Notes under the pieces: generated by a model
The model's input: only the letters and a program-made list of their open reading frames with translations
Told to the model about the DNA's origin: nothing
Database searches by the model: none
DNA from: Bog-793 sp035625025
GTDB taxonomy: Bacteria > Actinomycetota > Acidimicrobiia > Acidimicrobiales > Bog-793
Reading direction: 5' to 3'
NCBI GenBank assembly: GCA_035625025.1
Contig: DASPQJ010000041.1
Location: 1 to 64,000 of the forward strand
Length of the DNA: 64,000 nt
Program-made: the position numbers and the translations under genes
Shown here: in pieces, positions 1-9,196 of the stretch
Layout: every line of letters begins with the position of its first letter
Position numbering within the stretch: position 1 is the first letter of the stretch

Positions 1-938
<938 letters not shown>

Positions 939-1280
939 GATCTCGCATCGGCCCTTGGGCCGATGTATCGATCCGGAGAGCCGGTCCGAGAACCCGATAA
1001 GTCCTCGCACCGACTGGCACCAAAACGGACGTTGTCCGTATTCAGTGCTTACTGACTTCGTGACCGCGCGTCGCCATAGACGCGCCGTCACCCGCACTGG
1101 CTTTTGGCTGTTCCTATTCCGTTCTCAAGGAGCGACAAGGGGCACACTTCCTCGCGGAAGGAGGTACCCGGGCGTTCCCCAGACCGCACCAGCTCGCAAG
1201 AGTCGGGGGTCCGCGGCGCGGTCGACCGGCGGTCGCCCGCCGAACGACACAGCTCGGCGCAAAAACCCTTTTCCGAGCTG
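939..1280 (-). promoter_or_regulatory. rRNA operon leader with boxA-like element
   Basis: This is about 340 bases between the predicted rrn transcription start and mature 16S. It contains no believable gene. At 1114-1129 the minus strand reads CTTGAGAACGGAATAG, which resembles the TTGAGAACTCAATAG-type boxA antitermination and processing element seen in actinobacterial rrn leaders. A hairpin at 946-965 sits directly before the 16S. Assignment as boxA is by resemblance only. Confidence 0.65.
946..965 (-). other. Hairpin just upstream of mature 16S
   Basis: This is a perfect inverted repeat, CATCGGCC with a CAAG loop and GGCCGATG on the RNA strand. It ends about 8 bases before the predicted 16S 5-prime end. 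It may help precursor processing or shield the 5-prime end; this is inferred from position only. Confidence 0.6.
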
Positions 1281-1286
1281 CGGGTC

Positions 1287-1314
1287 ACCTTAGCACCCGC
1301 GCCGGAGGTGTCAA
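1287..1314 (-). promoter_or_regulatory. rRNA operon promoter
   Basis: On the minus strand a perfect -35 TTGACA (1309-1314) and a -10 TAAGGT (1287-1292) are separated by 16 bases. The predicted start is near 1280. The -35 box overlaps the TGA stop codon (1311-1313) of the DNA glycosylase gene. It is the best housekeeping-type promoter seen in the window. Confidence 0.8.
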
Positions 1315-1913
1315 TCGCTCCACCGGGCGTCCTGCGACACGTTCGGGTCGCCCGCGACGGCGAAACGCCAGGGCAAGACCGCCGCTTCCCCGACCCGCGC
1401 CGACAGTCCGACCCGCGGCCCGCACCAGGGACCCCGCGGCGCGGCGGTTCCATCGTCGACGAGGGCGAGTCCGCCCGCCCCGGTGACGAGGTCCGCCCCG
1501 TCGTCGGCGCCCTCGATGCCGAGGGCTTGGCAGATCTTCGCCGGCCCCGAGCAGAGCTCTCGATCCGGCGCGCCGCCGCGCCGCCGCCGCATCAGCTCGA
1601 GACCCTCCAAGGGGGCGAGCGCCCGGAGGAGGACGGCGCCGGGGACCCCGGCCTCGCCACAGACGACGTTGCCGCAGTGGTGCATCCCGTAGGTGAAGTA
1701 GACGTAGAGGTGCCCGGGAGGGCCGAACATCGTGGCGTTGCGCGCGGTCTGGCCGCGAAAGGCGTGGCTCGCGGCGTCGAAGGCGCCGGCGTAGGCCTCG
1801 ACCTCGACGATCCGCCCTGCGGCTCCCCGGCCGACGAGGACCGCGTTGAGGAGCTCCGGCGCGACCACCAGCGGGTCGCGAGCGAAGAACTCCCTGGTCA
1901 GCCGGCGGCCCAC
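1311..1913 (-). CDS. 3-methyladenine DNA glycosylase, AAG/Mpg family
   Basis: The 200-residue protein belongs to the alkyladenine DNA glycosylase family, which removes alkylated purines (3-methyladenine, hypoxanthine) in base excision repair. Visible hallmarks are RLTREFFARDPL at the N terminus, IVEVEAYAG carrying the expected catalytic Glu, the RNATMFGPPGHLYVYFTYGMH stretch lining the active site, and the C-terminal GPRVGLS. Length is normal for bacteria. A GTG start at 1913 lies 8 bases after the argH stop, so it is probably the last gene of the arginine operon transcript. Its stop codon lies inside the -35 box of the rRNA promoter. Confidence 0.93.
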   Translation of the reverse strand: MGRRLTREFFARDPLVVAPELLNAVLVGRGAAGRIVEVEAYAGAFDAASHAFRGQTARNATMFGPPGHLYVYFTYGMHHCGNVVCGEAGVPGAVLLRALAPLEGLELMRRRRGGAPDRELCSGPAKICQALGIEGADDGADLVTGAGGLALVDDGTAAPRGPWCGPRVGLSARVGEAAVLPWRFAVAGDPNVSQDARWSD

Positions 1914-1921
1914 GGCCGGTC

Positions 1922-3316
1922 TCAGCGGGTCGGTCGGCCGATCTCGCCGATACGCGCCCGGTCGGCCCGCAACCGGTCGCTGAAGCGCGCGAGCTGGTCC
2001 GCCGTCCCGCCCCGCTCGGTGGGGCCCGTCCGGCGCCGAGCCGGGTCGGCCTCGGGGTCGACGATCGGCACGGCGTTGCGTCCGAGGGCCGGGTCGGCGA
2101 GGACCAGCTCGGCGAGGGGTCTTCCCTCCTCGGCCGCGCGCCGCACGAGCTCGCCGACGAGCCCGTGGGCCCGCCGGAAGGGCATACCCCTTTCGGTCAG
2201 CCATTCGGCGAGGTCGACGGCGAACAGCGCCGGGTCGGCGGCGGCCTTGGCCATCGCCTCCGAATCGAACCGGACCGAGCTGACGAGCCCGCGCACCGCG
2301 ACGAGCGCCCGACTGACCTGGTCGAAAGCATCGAAGAGGGGCTCTTTGTCCTCCTGGAGGTCGCGGTTGTAGGCGAACGGCAGGCCCTTGAGGGTCGCCA
2401 GGAACCCGGCGAGGTGGCCGATCAGCCGGCCGGCCTTGCCTCGGGCGAGCTCGGCGATGTCGGGGTTCTTCTTCTGCGGCAGCATCGAGCTCCCCGTCGA
2501 CCAGGCGTCGTCGAGCCGGTAGAAGCCGAACTCCGCCGTCGAGAAAAGGACGAACTCCTCGCCGAGGCGCGAGAGGTGCACGCCGAGGAGGGCGAGGTCG
2601 AAAAGGGTCTCGGCGACGAAGTCCCGGTCGGTGACGGCGTCGAGGGAGTTCTCGAAGCGCGCCGTGAACCCGAGATCGCCCGCGACCCCGTCGGGGTCGA
2701 GGAGCAACGACGAGCCGGCGAGCGCGCCGGCGCCGAGGGGCGAGACGTCGAGCCGGCGCCGGGTGTCGAGGAGCCGGTCGACGTCGCGGAGGAGCGCCCA
2801 GCCGTGCGCCAGCAGCTGGTTCGCCAACGTCACGGGCTGGGCCCGCTGGAGGTGCGTGTACCCCGGCAGCGCGACCCCCTCGGCCCGGGCGGCGCGGGCC
2901 GCGAGCGTCTCGCCGAGCTCGACGGTCAGGTTCGCGATCTCGCCGATCCGCCGCCGCGTGTAGAGGCGCAGAGCCGTCGCCACCTGGTCGTTGCGGCTCC
3001 TTCCCGAGTGGAGCTTGGCGCCGGCCTCGCCCGCGAGCTCGGTGACGCGCCGCTCGATCGCGGTGTGGATGTCCTCGTCGCCGGCTACGAAGGCGAACCG
3101 GCCGGACGAGAACTCCGCTCCCACCCGGTCGAGGGCGTCGAGCAGCTTGGCGGCATCGGCCTCCTCGAGGACGCCCGTGCGGGAGAGGCCCCGCACGTGG
3201 GCGACCGATCCATCGAGGTCGTCTCGCCACAGCGCCCGGTCGAACGAGACGCTCTCCGTGAACGCCATCATCGCCGGGGCCGGCGGTGTCCTCATCCGCT
3301 TCGACCACAGCGTCAC
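1922..3316 (-). CDS. argH: Argininosuccinate lyase
   Basis: ArgH splits argininosuccinate into arginine and fumarate, the last step of arginine synthesis, in the cytoplasm. The 464-residue product starts TLWSKRM after a GTG and contains HSGRSRNDQVATALRLYTR, GYTHLQRAQP and the family signature GSSMLPQKKNP (residues about 270-280). It belongs to the aspartase/fumarase superfamily and should act as a homotetramer. The GTG start overlaps the argG stop as GTGA, which implies coupled translation. A much longer open frame runs upstream through argG, but homology begins at this GTG. Confidence 0.97.
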   Translation of the reverse strand: MTLWSKRMRTPPAPAMMAFTESVSFDRALWRDDLDGSVAHVRGLSRTGVLEEADAAKLLDALDRVGAEFSSGRFAFVAGDEDIHTAIERRVTELAGEAGAKLHSGRSRNDQVATALRLYTRRRIGEIANLTVELGETLAARAARAEGVALPGYTHLQRAQPVTLANQLLAHGWALLRDVDRLLDTRRRLDVSPLGAGALAGSSLLLDPDGVAGDLGFTARFENSLDAVTDRDFVAETLFDLALLGVHLSRLGEEFVLFSTAEFGFYRLDDAWSTGSSMLPQKKNPDIAELARGKAGRLIGHLAGFLATLKGLPFAYNRDLQEDKEPLFDAFDQVSRALVAVRGLVSSVRFDSEAMAKAAADPALFAVDLAEWLTERGMPFRRAHGLVGELVRRAAEEGRPLAELVLADPALGRNAVPIVDPEADPARRRTGPTERGGTADQLARFSDRLRADRARIGEIGRPTR

Positions 3317-4521
3317 GGTCGGTCCCCTTCGCGGTCGGCGGCCTGGCGGCTCGCCCAGGTCTTGACACCGAGACCATAGATGCGGATGTAACCCTCGGCG
3401 TCCTCGTGGCGGAAGGAGTCGGCGGCGTCGTAGGTGGCGAGCCCGTAGTCGTAGAGCCCGACCGGGCTGCGCCTCCCGACGACGGCGACGTGGCCCCCCG
3501 GTGCGAAGCGCAGCCGGACCTCGCCCGTGACGTGGTGCTGGGTCGAGGCGACGAAGGCGGAAAGCGCCTCCCGGAGGGGCGAGAACCACATCCCGTCGTA
3601 GACGAGCTCCGCGAAGCGGCCTTCGAGCCGCGCCTTTTCGTGGGCGAGGTCGCGTTCCAGGGTGAGCGCTTCGAGGTCGGCGTGCGCCAGGAGGAGGGCG
3701 AGCGACGCCGGGCACTCGTAGATCTCCCGGCTCTTGATCCCGACCCGCCGGTTCTCCACCATGTCGATCCGCCCGAACCCCGTCGACCCGGCGATCCGGC
3801 CGATCGCGTCGATGAGCTCGACGAGATCGAGCCTCTCCCCCTCGAGCGAGACGGGCACGCCCGAGACGAAGCCGACCGTCACCTCGACCGCCTCGGTCGT
3901 CGTCGGCACGGTGAGGGCGAACATCTCCTCGCCCGGGGCGACCCACGGATCTTCGATCGCCCCGCACTCGATCGCGCGGCCCCAGAGGTTCTCGTCGATC
4001 GAATAGATCCGCTCCTTCGTCGCCTCGACGGGGATGTCGTGGAGCCGGGCGTACTCGACGGTCTCCTCGCGGGTCATCTTCCACTCCCGCGCCGGGGCCA
4101 CGATCTCGAGATCCGGCGCCAGCGCCCGCGTCCCGACCTCGAAGCGCACTTGGTCGTTGCCCTTGCCGGTGCAACCGTGGGCAACCGCCGTCGCGCCGTG
4201 GCGGCGGGCCTGCGCGACGAGGTGCGAGACGATCACCGGGCGCGACAGCGCCGAGACGAGTGGGTACCGGCCCTCGTAGAGCGCGTTCGCCTGGAGGGCC
4301 GGCACGATGAAGTCGGCCGCGAACTCGGCCCGGGCGTCGACGACGACCGCCTCGATCGCCCCTGCGCCGAGGGCGCGGGCGCGGATCGCGGCGAAATCGC
4401 CGCCCTGGCCGACGTCGACGGCGACGGCGACGACCTCGAAGCCACGCTCCGCTTGGAGCCAGTGCACCGCGGCGGACGTGTCCAGTCCACCCGAATAGGC
4501 GAGCACCACCCGTTTCGTCAC
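3313..4521 (-). CDS. argG: Argininosuccinate synthase
   Basis: ArgG joins citrulline and aspartate with ATP to make argininosuccinate. The 402-residue product opens with the PP-loop ATP site VLAYSGGLDTSAAV and carries GCTGKGNDQVRFE and YSIDENLWGRAIECG, all typical of the family. It starts at GTG 4521, overlapping the argR stop as GTGA, and ends overlapping argH the same way. It lies in the order argCJBDFRGH. Expected to be repressed by ArgR with the rest of the operon. Confidence 0.97.
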   Translation of the reverse strand: MTKRVVLAYSGGLDTSAAVHWLQAERGFEVVAVAVDVGQGGDFAAIRARALGAGAIEAVVVDARAEFAADFIVPALQANALYEGRYPLVSALSRPVIVSHLVAQARRHGATAVAHGCTGKGNDQVRFEVGTRALAPDLEIVAPAREWKMTREETVEYARLHDIPVEATKERIYSIDENLWGRAIECGAIEDPWVAPGEEMFALTVPTTTEAVEVTVGFVSGVPVSLEGERLDLVELIDAIGRIAGSTGFGRIDMVENRRVGIKSREIYECPASLALLLAHADLEALTLERDLAHEKARLEGRFAELVYDGMWFSPLREALSAFVASTQHHVTGEVRLRFAPGGHVAVVGRRSPVGLYDYGLATYDAADSFRHEDAEGYIRIYGLGVKTWASRQAADREGDRP

Positions 4522-5045
4522 TTTCCGACCTCTTCCTCCGGCGGCACCGGTTGTGGCGACCTTCTCGGATCCTTGCGCCCGGCCAACCGCCCGAGGAGGC
4601 CGGCGAGCGCCGCGCCCCCGGTCGCTTCGTCGGCGACGACGAGCACGGTGTCGTCGCCCGCCACCGTGCCGACCGCGCCGGCGACGCGGCAGCGGTCGAG
4701 CGCCGAGGCGACGACGTGGGCCGAACCCGGCGGCGTCCGGACGACGACGAGGTTGGCCGACGACGAGAGCTCGACGACCCACTCGCCGAGGACGCGCCGC
4801 AGGTGCTCGATCGGTGTCTGTTGGTCCTGGGGCAGCTCGGCGATGGCGTAGACGGGGTGGCCGACGCCGGGAACCCGCACCTTCAGCGCCCCGAGCTCCT
4901 CGAGGTCGCGCGAGATCGTCGCCTGGGTCGCGTCGACGCCCTCGGCGACGAGCAGCTCGACGAGTTGGGACTGGCTGGTGACGGCGTTGTCGGCGAGCAG
5001 GCGCGCGAGGACGTGCTGCCGGCGGTTCTTCGGCACGCGGCTCAC
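4518..5045 (-). CDS. argR: Arginine repressor
   Basis: ArgR senses arginine and represses the arginine operon. The 175-residue product has an N-terminal winged helix (VPKNRRQHVLARLLADNAV, then QATISRDLEELGALKVRV) and a C-terminal hexamer/arginine-binding domain with VGTVAGDDTVLVVADE. A proline- and glutamate-rich tail follows the last family motif. It lies inside the operon it should control, between argF and argG, with GTGA overlaps on both sides. Candidate target boxes lie in front of argC (10205-10242). Confidence 0.96.
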   Translation of the reverse strand: MSRVPKNRRQHVLARLLADNAVTSQSQLVELLVAEGVDATQATISRDLEELGALKVRVPGVGHPVYAIAELPQDQQTPIEHLRRVLGEWVVELSSSANLVVVRTPPGSAHVVASALDRCRVAGAVGTVAGDDTVLVVADEATGGAALAGLLGRLAGRKDPRRSPQPVPPEEEVGK

Positions 5046-5962
5046 CGCGTCGACCCGGCCGACTCGACAAGGAAGAAGAAAAGACCGCGCATCGCGTGCC
5101 TCCGGTTTGTCGCCTGTGCCCAGACCCGGCTGCGCCGGCCTTCCAGCACGGCGGCCGTGATCTCCTCGCCGCGGTGGGCGGGCAGGCAGTGGAGCACGAT
5201 CGCCCCGGGGGCCGCCCGCTCGACCAGAGCTTCGTCGAGCGTGAAGCCCCGGAAGGCGGCCTTCTTGGCGACCGCCTCGGCTTTGTCGGCCATCGACAGC
5301 CACACGTCGGTGTAGACGACATCGGCGCCCGCGACCGCCACGACCGGCTCGGCGGTGACCTCCACCGCGCCGCCCTGGGCGCGGGCCGCCGCCAGGAAGT
5401 CCGCATCGAGCTGGTAGCCGGGAGGCGACGCGACGGTGATCTCCGCCCCGACGGCGATGCAGCCGGAGACGAGCGAACGACAGACGTTGTTCGCGTCGCC
5501 GACGAAGGCGATCCTCTTGCCCTCGAGCGATCCCAGGCACTGCCGGATCGTCAGCAGGTCGCCGAGCGCCTCGGTCGGATGCTCGAGGTCGGAGAGCAGG
5601 TTGACGACGGGGACTGGCGCGTCGGCGCCGTCGAGGGCGGCCGCCATCCGCTCCAGCGTCGCGTGCTCGGCGACGCGGGCGGCGACAAGAGCGTGGTAGC
5701 AGCCGAGGGTCCGAGCGACGTCCTCGACCGACTCCCGCACGTCGAAGCCGATCTCCTCGCCCCGGATCGTGACGGGGTGCCCGCCGAGGTCGACGACGGC
5801 CAACTCGGCGGCGTTGCGGGTGCGGGCCGAGGGGAACTCGAAGACGAGGGCGACGCCCCGGCCCCTGAGGACCGGCGCGAGGTTCGCTCGCTCCGAAAGA
5901 TCCAGAACGGCCCTGATCTCCGCCGGCGCGAGGTCGGCGACCGACAGGACGTGACGCGTCAC
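5042..5962 (-). CDS. argF: Ornithine carbamoyltransferase
   Basis: ArgF converts ornithine and carbamoyl phosphate to citrulline. The 306-residue product has the carbamoyl-phosphate site SARTR at residues 45-49, HPTEALGDLLTI in the middle, and LHCLPAHRG near the C terminus with the ornithine-site Cys. Length is normal. It starts at GTG 5962, overlapping the argD stop as GTGA. It is the anabolic enzyme by context, since no arginine deiminase genes are nearby. Confidence 0.97.
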   Translation of the reverse strand: MTRHVLSVADLAPAEIRAVLDLSERANLAPVLRGRGVALVFEFPSARTRNAAELAVVDLGGHPVTIRGEEIGFDVRESVEDVARTLGCYHALVAARVAEHATLERMAAALDGADAPVPVVNLLSDLEHPTEALGDLLTIRQCLGSLEGKRIAFVGDANNVCRSLVSGCIAVGAEITVASPPGYQLDADFLAAARAQGGAVEVTAEPVVAVAGADVVYTDVWLSMADKAEAVAKKAAFRGFTLDEALVERAAPGAIVLHCLPAHRGEEITAAVLEGRRSRVWAQATNRRHAMRGLFFFLVESAGSTR

Positions 5963-7152
5963 GGCGTCCCCTCCTTTCCTCCTCGCTCCCCCGCCCGCAC
6001 CCGGGCGATCGCCCCGGCGAGCAGCCGGACCGCTTCGTCACAGTCCGCTTCCGTGACGACGAACGGAGGCAGCAGGCGGATCACGCCGGGGGCCGGCGTG
6101 TTGACGACGAGACCGGCGGCGAGCGCCTCGTGGAAGACGGCGCGCGCCTCGATCCCGTCTTCGAGGACGACCCCGAGCAACAGTCCCGCGCCCCGCACCG
6201 CGGCGACACCGTCGATCCGGGCGAGGAGGGCCGTGAGCCTTTCGCCGACCCGGGCGGCAGTGCCGGGGGCGTCGATGGCGATCAGTCGCTCCAGCGTCGC
6301 CTGGGCGGCGGCCATCGCCAGCGGCTGACCGCCGAACGTCGACCCGTGGTCCCCCGGGCGGAACGCCCGGGCGACCGCGGCGCGGGCCCAGCAGGCGCCG
6401 ACGGGGACGCCGTTGCCGAGGGCCTTGGCGACAGTCACGACGTCCGGCACGATCCCCTCGCGCTGGAAGGCGAACCACCGTCCCGTGCGGCCGAGCCCGG
6501 TCTGGATCTCGTCGACGATGAGGAGCAACCCGAGCTCGTCACAGATCGCCCGCGCCTCGGCGAGATAACCCGGCGGGGGTGGCACGACGCCTGACTCGCC
6601 GAGGATCGGCTCGAGGAGCACCCCGACGACGGCGGTCGGGTCGATCCCCCGCAGGGCCGCGGCATCGCCGTAGGCGACGTGGCTGAATCCCTCCGGGAGG
6701 GGCAGGAACGCCTCGTGCTTGGCAGGCTGTCCCGTCGCGTGGAGGGTCGCGAGCGTTCGCCCGTGGAAGGAACCGAAGGCCGACACGACCCCGTAGCGAC
6801 CGGGTCCGCCGAAGCGGCGCGCGACCTTGATGGCGCACTCGTTCGCCTCAGCCCCGGAATTGGCGAAGAACACCTGGCCTCCCGCGGGTGTCCCGTCGCC
6901 GATCAAGGTGTCAAGCTGCGCCGCCACCGCTTCGTTGAACTCGTTCCCGAAGATGTTCGAGACGTGGGCCAGCCGGGCCACCTGAGCCGCGACCGCCGCC
7001 GTGACCGCCGGGTCGGCGTGGCCGAGCGAGGTGACCCCCAGCCCCGAGAGGAAATCGAGATACGACCGTCCCTCCGAGTCGACGAGCCGGCAGCCCTTCC
7101 CCGAGACGAACCGGACGACCGGCTCGCGGTAGGTCGGCATGAGGTGGGTCAC
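5959..7152 (-). CDS. argD: Acetylornithine aminotransferase
   Basis: ArgD transfers an amino group from glutamate to N-acetylglutamate semialdehyde, using PLP. The 397-residue class III aminotransferase shows FANSGAEANECAIKVARR, GSFHGRTLATLHATGQ, the cofactor Asp in LIVDEIQTGLGRTG, and the PLP lysine in VTVAKALGNGVPVGA. The GTG at 7152 (V-T-H-L-M) overlaps the argB stop as GTGA and is preferred over the internal ATG at 7140. In organisms of this type it may also serve as succinyldiaminopimelate aminotransferase, which sequence alone cannot decide. Confidence 0.96.
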   Translation of the reverse strand: MTHLMPTYREPVVRFVSGKGCRLVDSEGRSYLDFLSGLGVTSLGHADPAVTAAVAAQVARLAHVSNIFGNEFNEAVAAQLDTLIGDGTPAGGQVFFANSGAEANECAIKVARRFGGPGRYGVVSAFGSFHGRTLATLHATGQPAKHEAFLPLPEGFSHVAYGDAAALRGIDPTAVVGVLLEPILGESGVVPPPPGYLAEARAICDELGLLLIVDEIQTGLGRTGRWFAFQREGIVPDVVTVAKALGNGVPVGACWARAAVARAFRPGDHGSTFGGQPLAMAAAQATLERLIAIDAPGTAARVGERLTALLARIDGVAAVRGAGLLLGVVLEDGIEARAVFHEALAAGLVVNTPAPGVIRLLPPFVVTEADCDEAVRLLAGAIARVRAGERGGKEGTP

Positions 7153-8033
7153 GACCCGACGACCATCGTGCCGACGCCTGACTCCGTGAACAGCTCCAAG
7201 AGAAGCGCGTGCTCGATCCGGCCGTCGAGGATGTGGGCGGCCTCGACGCCGTCCCTCACGGCCCGGGCGCAAGCCCGCGCCTTGGGGATCATCCCGCCGA
7301 CGATGCCGCCCGAGTCGACGAGCGCCTCGAGGGCGACGGCGCTCGTCGTCGACAGCACGCTCGACGGGTCCTCGGCTCGGGCGCGCACGCCGGGGACGTC
7401 GGTGAGGAAGATGAGCCGCCGCGCCCCGAGCGACTCGGCGATGGCGCCCGCGACCGCGTCGGCGTTGACGTTGTAGGCCTGGCCGGTTGCGTCCGGGGCG
7501 ATCGTCGCGACGACCGGGACGAGGCCCTCAGCGAGAAGATGGCGCAACAGAACTGGGTCGACGGACTCGACGTCGCCGACGAAACCGAGCGCGGGATCGC
7601 GCTCGACGGCGGTGATGAAGCCCCCGTCCTCGCCCGACAGACCGACGGCGATCGGGGCGTGGAGGTTCAGCGCGCCGACGATCTCCCGGTTCACCTTGCC
7701 GACGAGCACCATGCGCGCGATGTCGAGCGTCTCGGCGTCCGTGACCCGCTGTCCGTCCCGGAACTCCGGCGTCTTGCCGAGAGCCTCCATCAGCGCGCCG
7801 ATCTGGGGACCGCCCCCGTGCACGACGACAGGGAGCATGCCGACGCTGCGCATCAAGACGACGTCCTGCGCGAACTCGGCGAGAACCGACGCCGAATCGA
7901 GATCGCCGGCCGCGAGCGTGCTGCCGCCGAATTTGACGACGATGACCGCGCCGAGGAAGCGCCTGATGTACGGGAGCGCCTCGGCGAGCGTCGCCGCCGT
8001 CGCCGCGGCGTCGGCGTCGGGCCGGACGCTCAC
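7149..8033 (-). CDS. argB: Acetylglutamate kinase
   Basis: ArgB phosphorylates N-acetylglutamate and is usually the arginine-feedback point where ArgJ recycles the acetyl group. The 294-residue amino-acid kinase shows VIVVKFGGSTLA (residues about 31-42), VVVHGGGPQIGALM, NVNADAVAGAIAESL and GGMIPKARACARAV. The extended N-terminal helix (ALPYIRRFLG) is the type associated with hexameric, arginine-inhibited enzymes, so feedback control is likely though unproven here. GTGA overlaps join it to argJ and argD. Confidence 0.97.
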   Translation of the reverse strand: MSVRPDADAAATAATLAEALPYIRRFLGAVIVVKFGGSTLAAGDLDSASVLAEFAQDVVLMRSVGMLPVVVHGGGPQIGALMEALGKTPEFRDGQRVTDAETLDIARMVLVGKVNREIVGALNLHAPIAVGLSGEDGGFITAVERDPALGFVGDVESVDPVLLRHLLAEGLVPVVATIAPDATGQAYNVNADAVAGAIAESLGARRLIFLTDVPGVRARAEDPSSVLSTTSAVALEALVDSGGIVGGMIPKARACARAVRDGVEAAHILDGRIEHALLLELFTESGVGTMVVGS

Positions 8034-9196
8034 GACGTCCTCCTGTTCTCTTCGATGTATCCGGGCCCCAGGTCGGTCGCGAGCACGCTCGCCACGCCGT
8101 CACCGAGCCCGAGATCGCACGAGATCTCGACGTGGGTGCCGGCGAGGTGCTCGGCGGCCGCCGCCCAGTCGTGCTCCACCGCGACGCCGCCGGCGACGAC
8201 GGTCGTCGCACCGTAGGCGACGCGCACCCGGTCCGGGTCGAAGGCCACCCCCGAGGCGCCGAGCTCGCTCACGATCCGACCCCAGTAGGGATCGGCGCCG
8301 TAGAGCGAGACCTTGACGAGCAGGCTCCCCGCGACGGCGCGGGCCGCGTGGCGGGCGTCCTCGTCGTCGACGGCCCCGGCGACGACGACCCTGGCGACCC
8401 GGGTCGCGCCCTCGGCGTCCGCGGCGAGCTGGGAGGCGAGATCGGCGCAGGCCTCGGCGAGCGTCGTGGCGAGCTCCGCGGCGCCGACCTCGCCAGCCTC
8501 GCCGCTCGCCAGGGCGACGACGGTGTCGTTCGTCGAGGTGCACCCGTCGACGAGCAGGGCGTTGAAGGTCCGGTCGACCGCCCCGTGCAACACCGATCTC
8601 AGCAGCGCGGGGGACACCCCGGCATCGGTCGTCAGAACGGCGAGCATCGTCGCCATCTGCGGAGCGATCATCCCGGCGCCCTTCGCCATCCCCCCGACGC
8701 GGAAGTTCCGGCCGGCACGGCGGACCTGTTTCGGGTGGGTGTCCGTCGTGAGGATCGCCGTCGCCGCCGCCTTGGCGTCGTCCGCCGAAGGGCCGCGCCG
8801 CCCGACGAGGGCCGGGGCCGCGGCCTCGATCACCCCGATGGGGAGGGCGGGACCGATCAGGCCGGTCGAACAGACGAGGATCTCGTTCGCCCCGACGCCG
8901 AGCGGGCCGGCGACGGCGGCGGCCATCCTCTCGGCGGCGAGCTGGCCCGAACGCCCGGTGGCGGCGTTGGCGCAGCCGCTGTTCAGGACGACCGCCGCGG
9001 CCCGCCCCTTCGTCGCCGCGAGGTGCTTGCGGCTCACGATCACCGGGGCGGCACAGGCCTTGTTCGTCGTGAAGGTCGCCGCCGCCGGGACGGCGCCGGT
9101 GACCGCCGCGACGAGCGCCAGGTCGGCGATCCCGTCGGGCTTGACCCCGGCCGCCATCCCCGAGGCGACGAAGCCACGCGGCCAGGTCACGCTCAC
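8030..9196 (-). CDS. argJ: Glutamate N-acetyltransferase / acetylornithine transacetylase
   Basis: ArgJ moves the acetyl group from acetylornithine to glutamate, closing the cyclic arginine pathway. The 388-residue precursor shows GVKPDG near the start, VVLNSGCANAATG, and the self-cleavage region LLVDGCTSTNDTVVAL, where the Thr after the Cys is the expected new N-terminal nucleophile of the beta chain. Monofunctional versus bifunctional activity cannot be read from the sequence; no argA-like gene is in the window. Starts at GTG 9196 overlapping the argC stop as GTGA. Confidence 0.96.
   Translation of the reverse strand: MSVTWPRGFVASGMAAGVKPDGIADLALVAAVTGAVPAAATFTTNKACAAPVIVSRKHLAATKGRAAAVVLNSGCANAATGRSGQLAAERMAAAVAGPLGVGANEILVCSTGLIGPALPIGVIEAAAPALVGRRGPSADDAKAAATAILTTDTHPKQVRRAGRNFRVGGMAKGAGMIAPQMATMLAVLTTDAGVSPALLRSVLHGAVDRTFNALLVDGCTSTNDTVVALASGEAGEVGAAELATTLAEACADLASQLAADAEGATRVARVVVAGAVDDEDARHAARAVAGSLLVKVSLYGADPYWGRIVSELGASGVAFDPDRVRVAYGATTVVAGGVAVEHDWAAAAEHLAGTHVEISCDLGLGDGVASVLATDLGPGYIEENRRTS

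Noticed and set aside
2165..3379. Long plus-strand frame opposite argH (404 codons)
   Set aside because: It mirrors the well-supported argH and argG genes; long antisense frames are expected at this GC content and the translation resembles no family.
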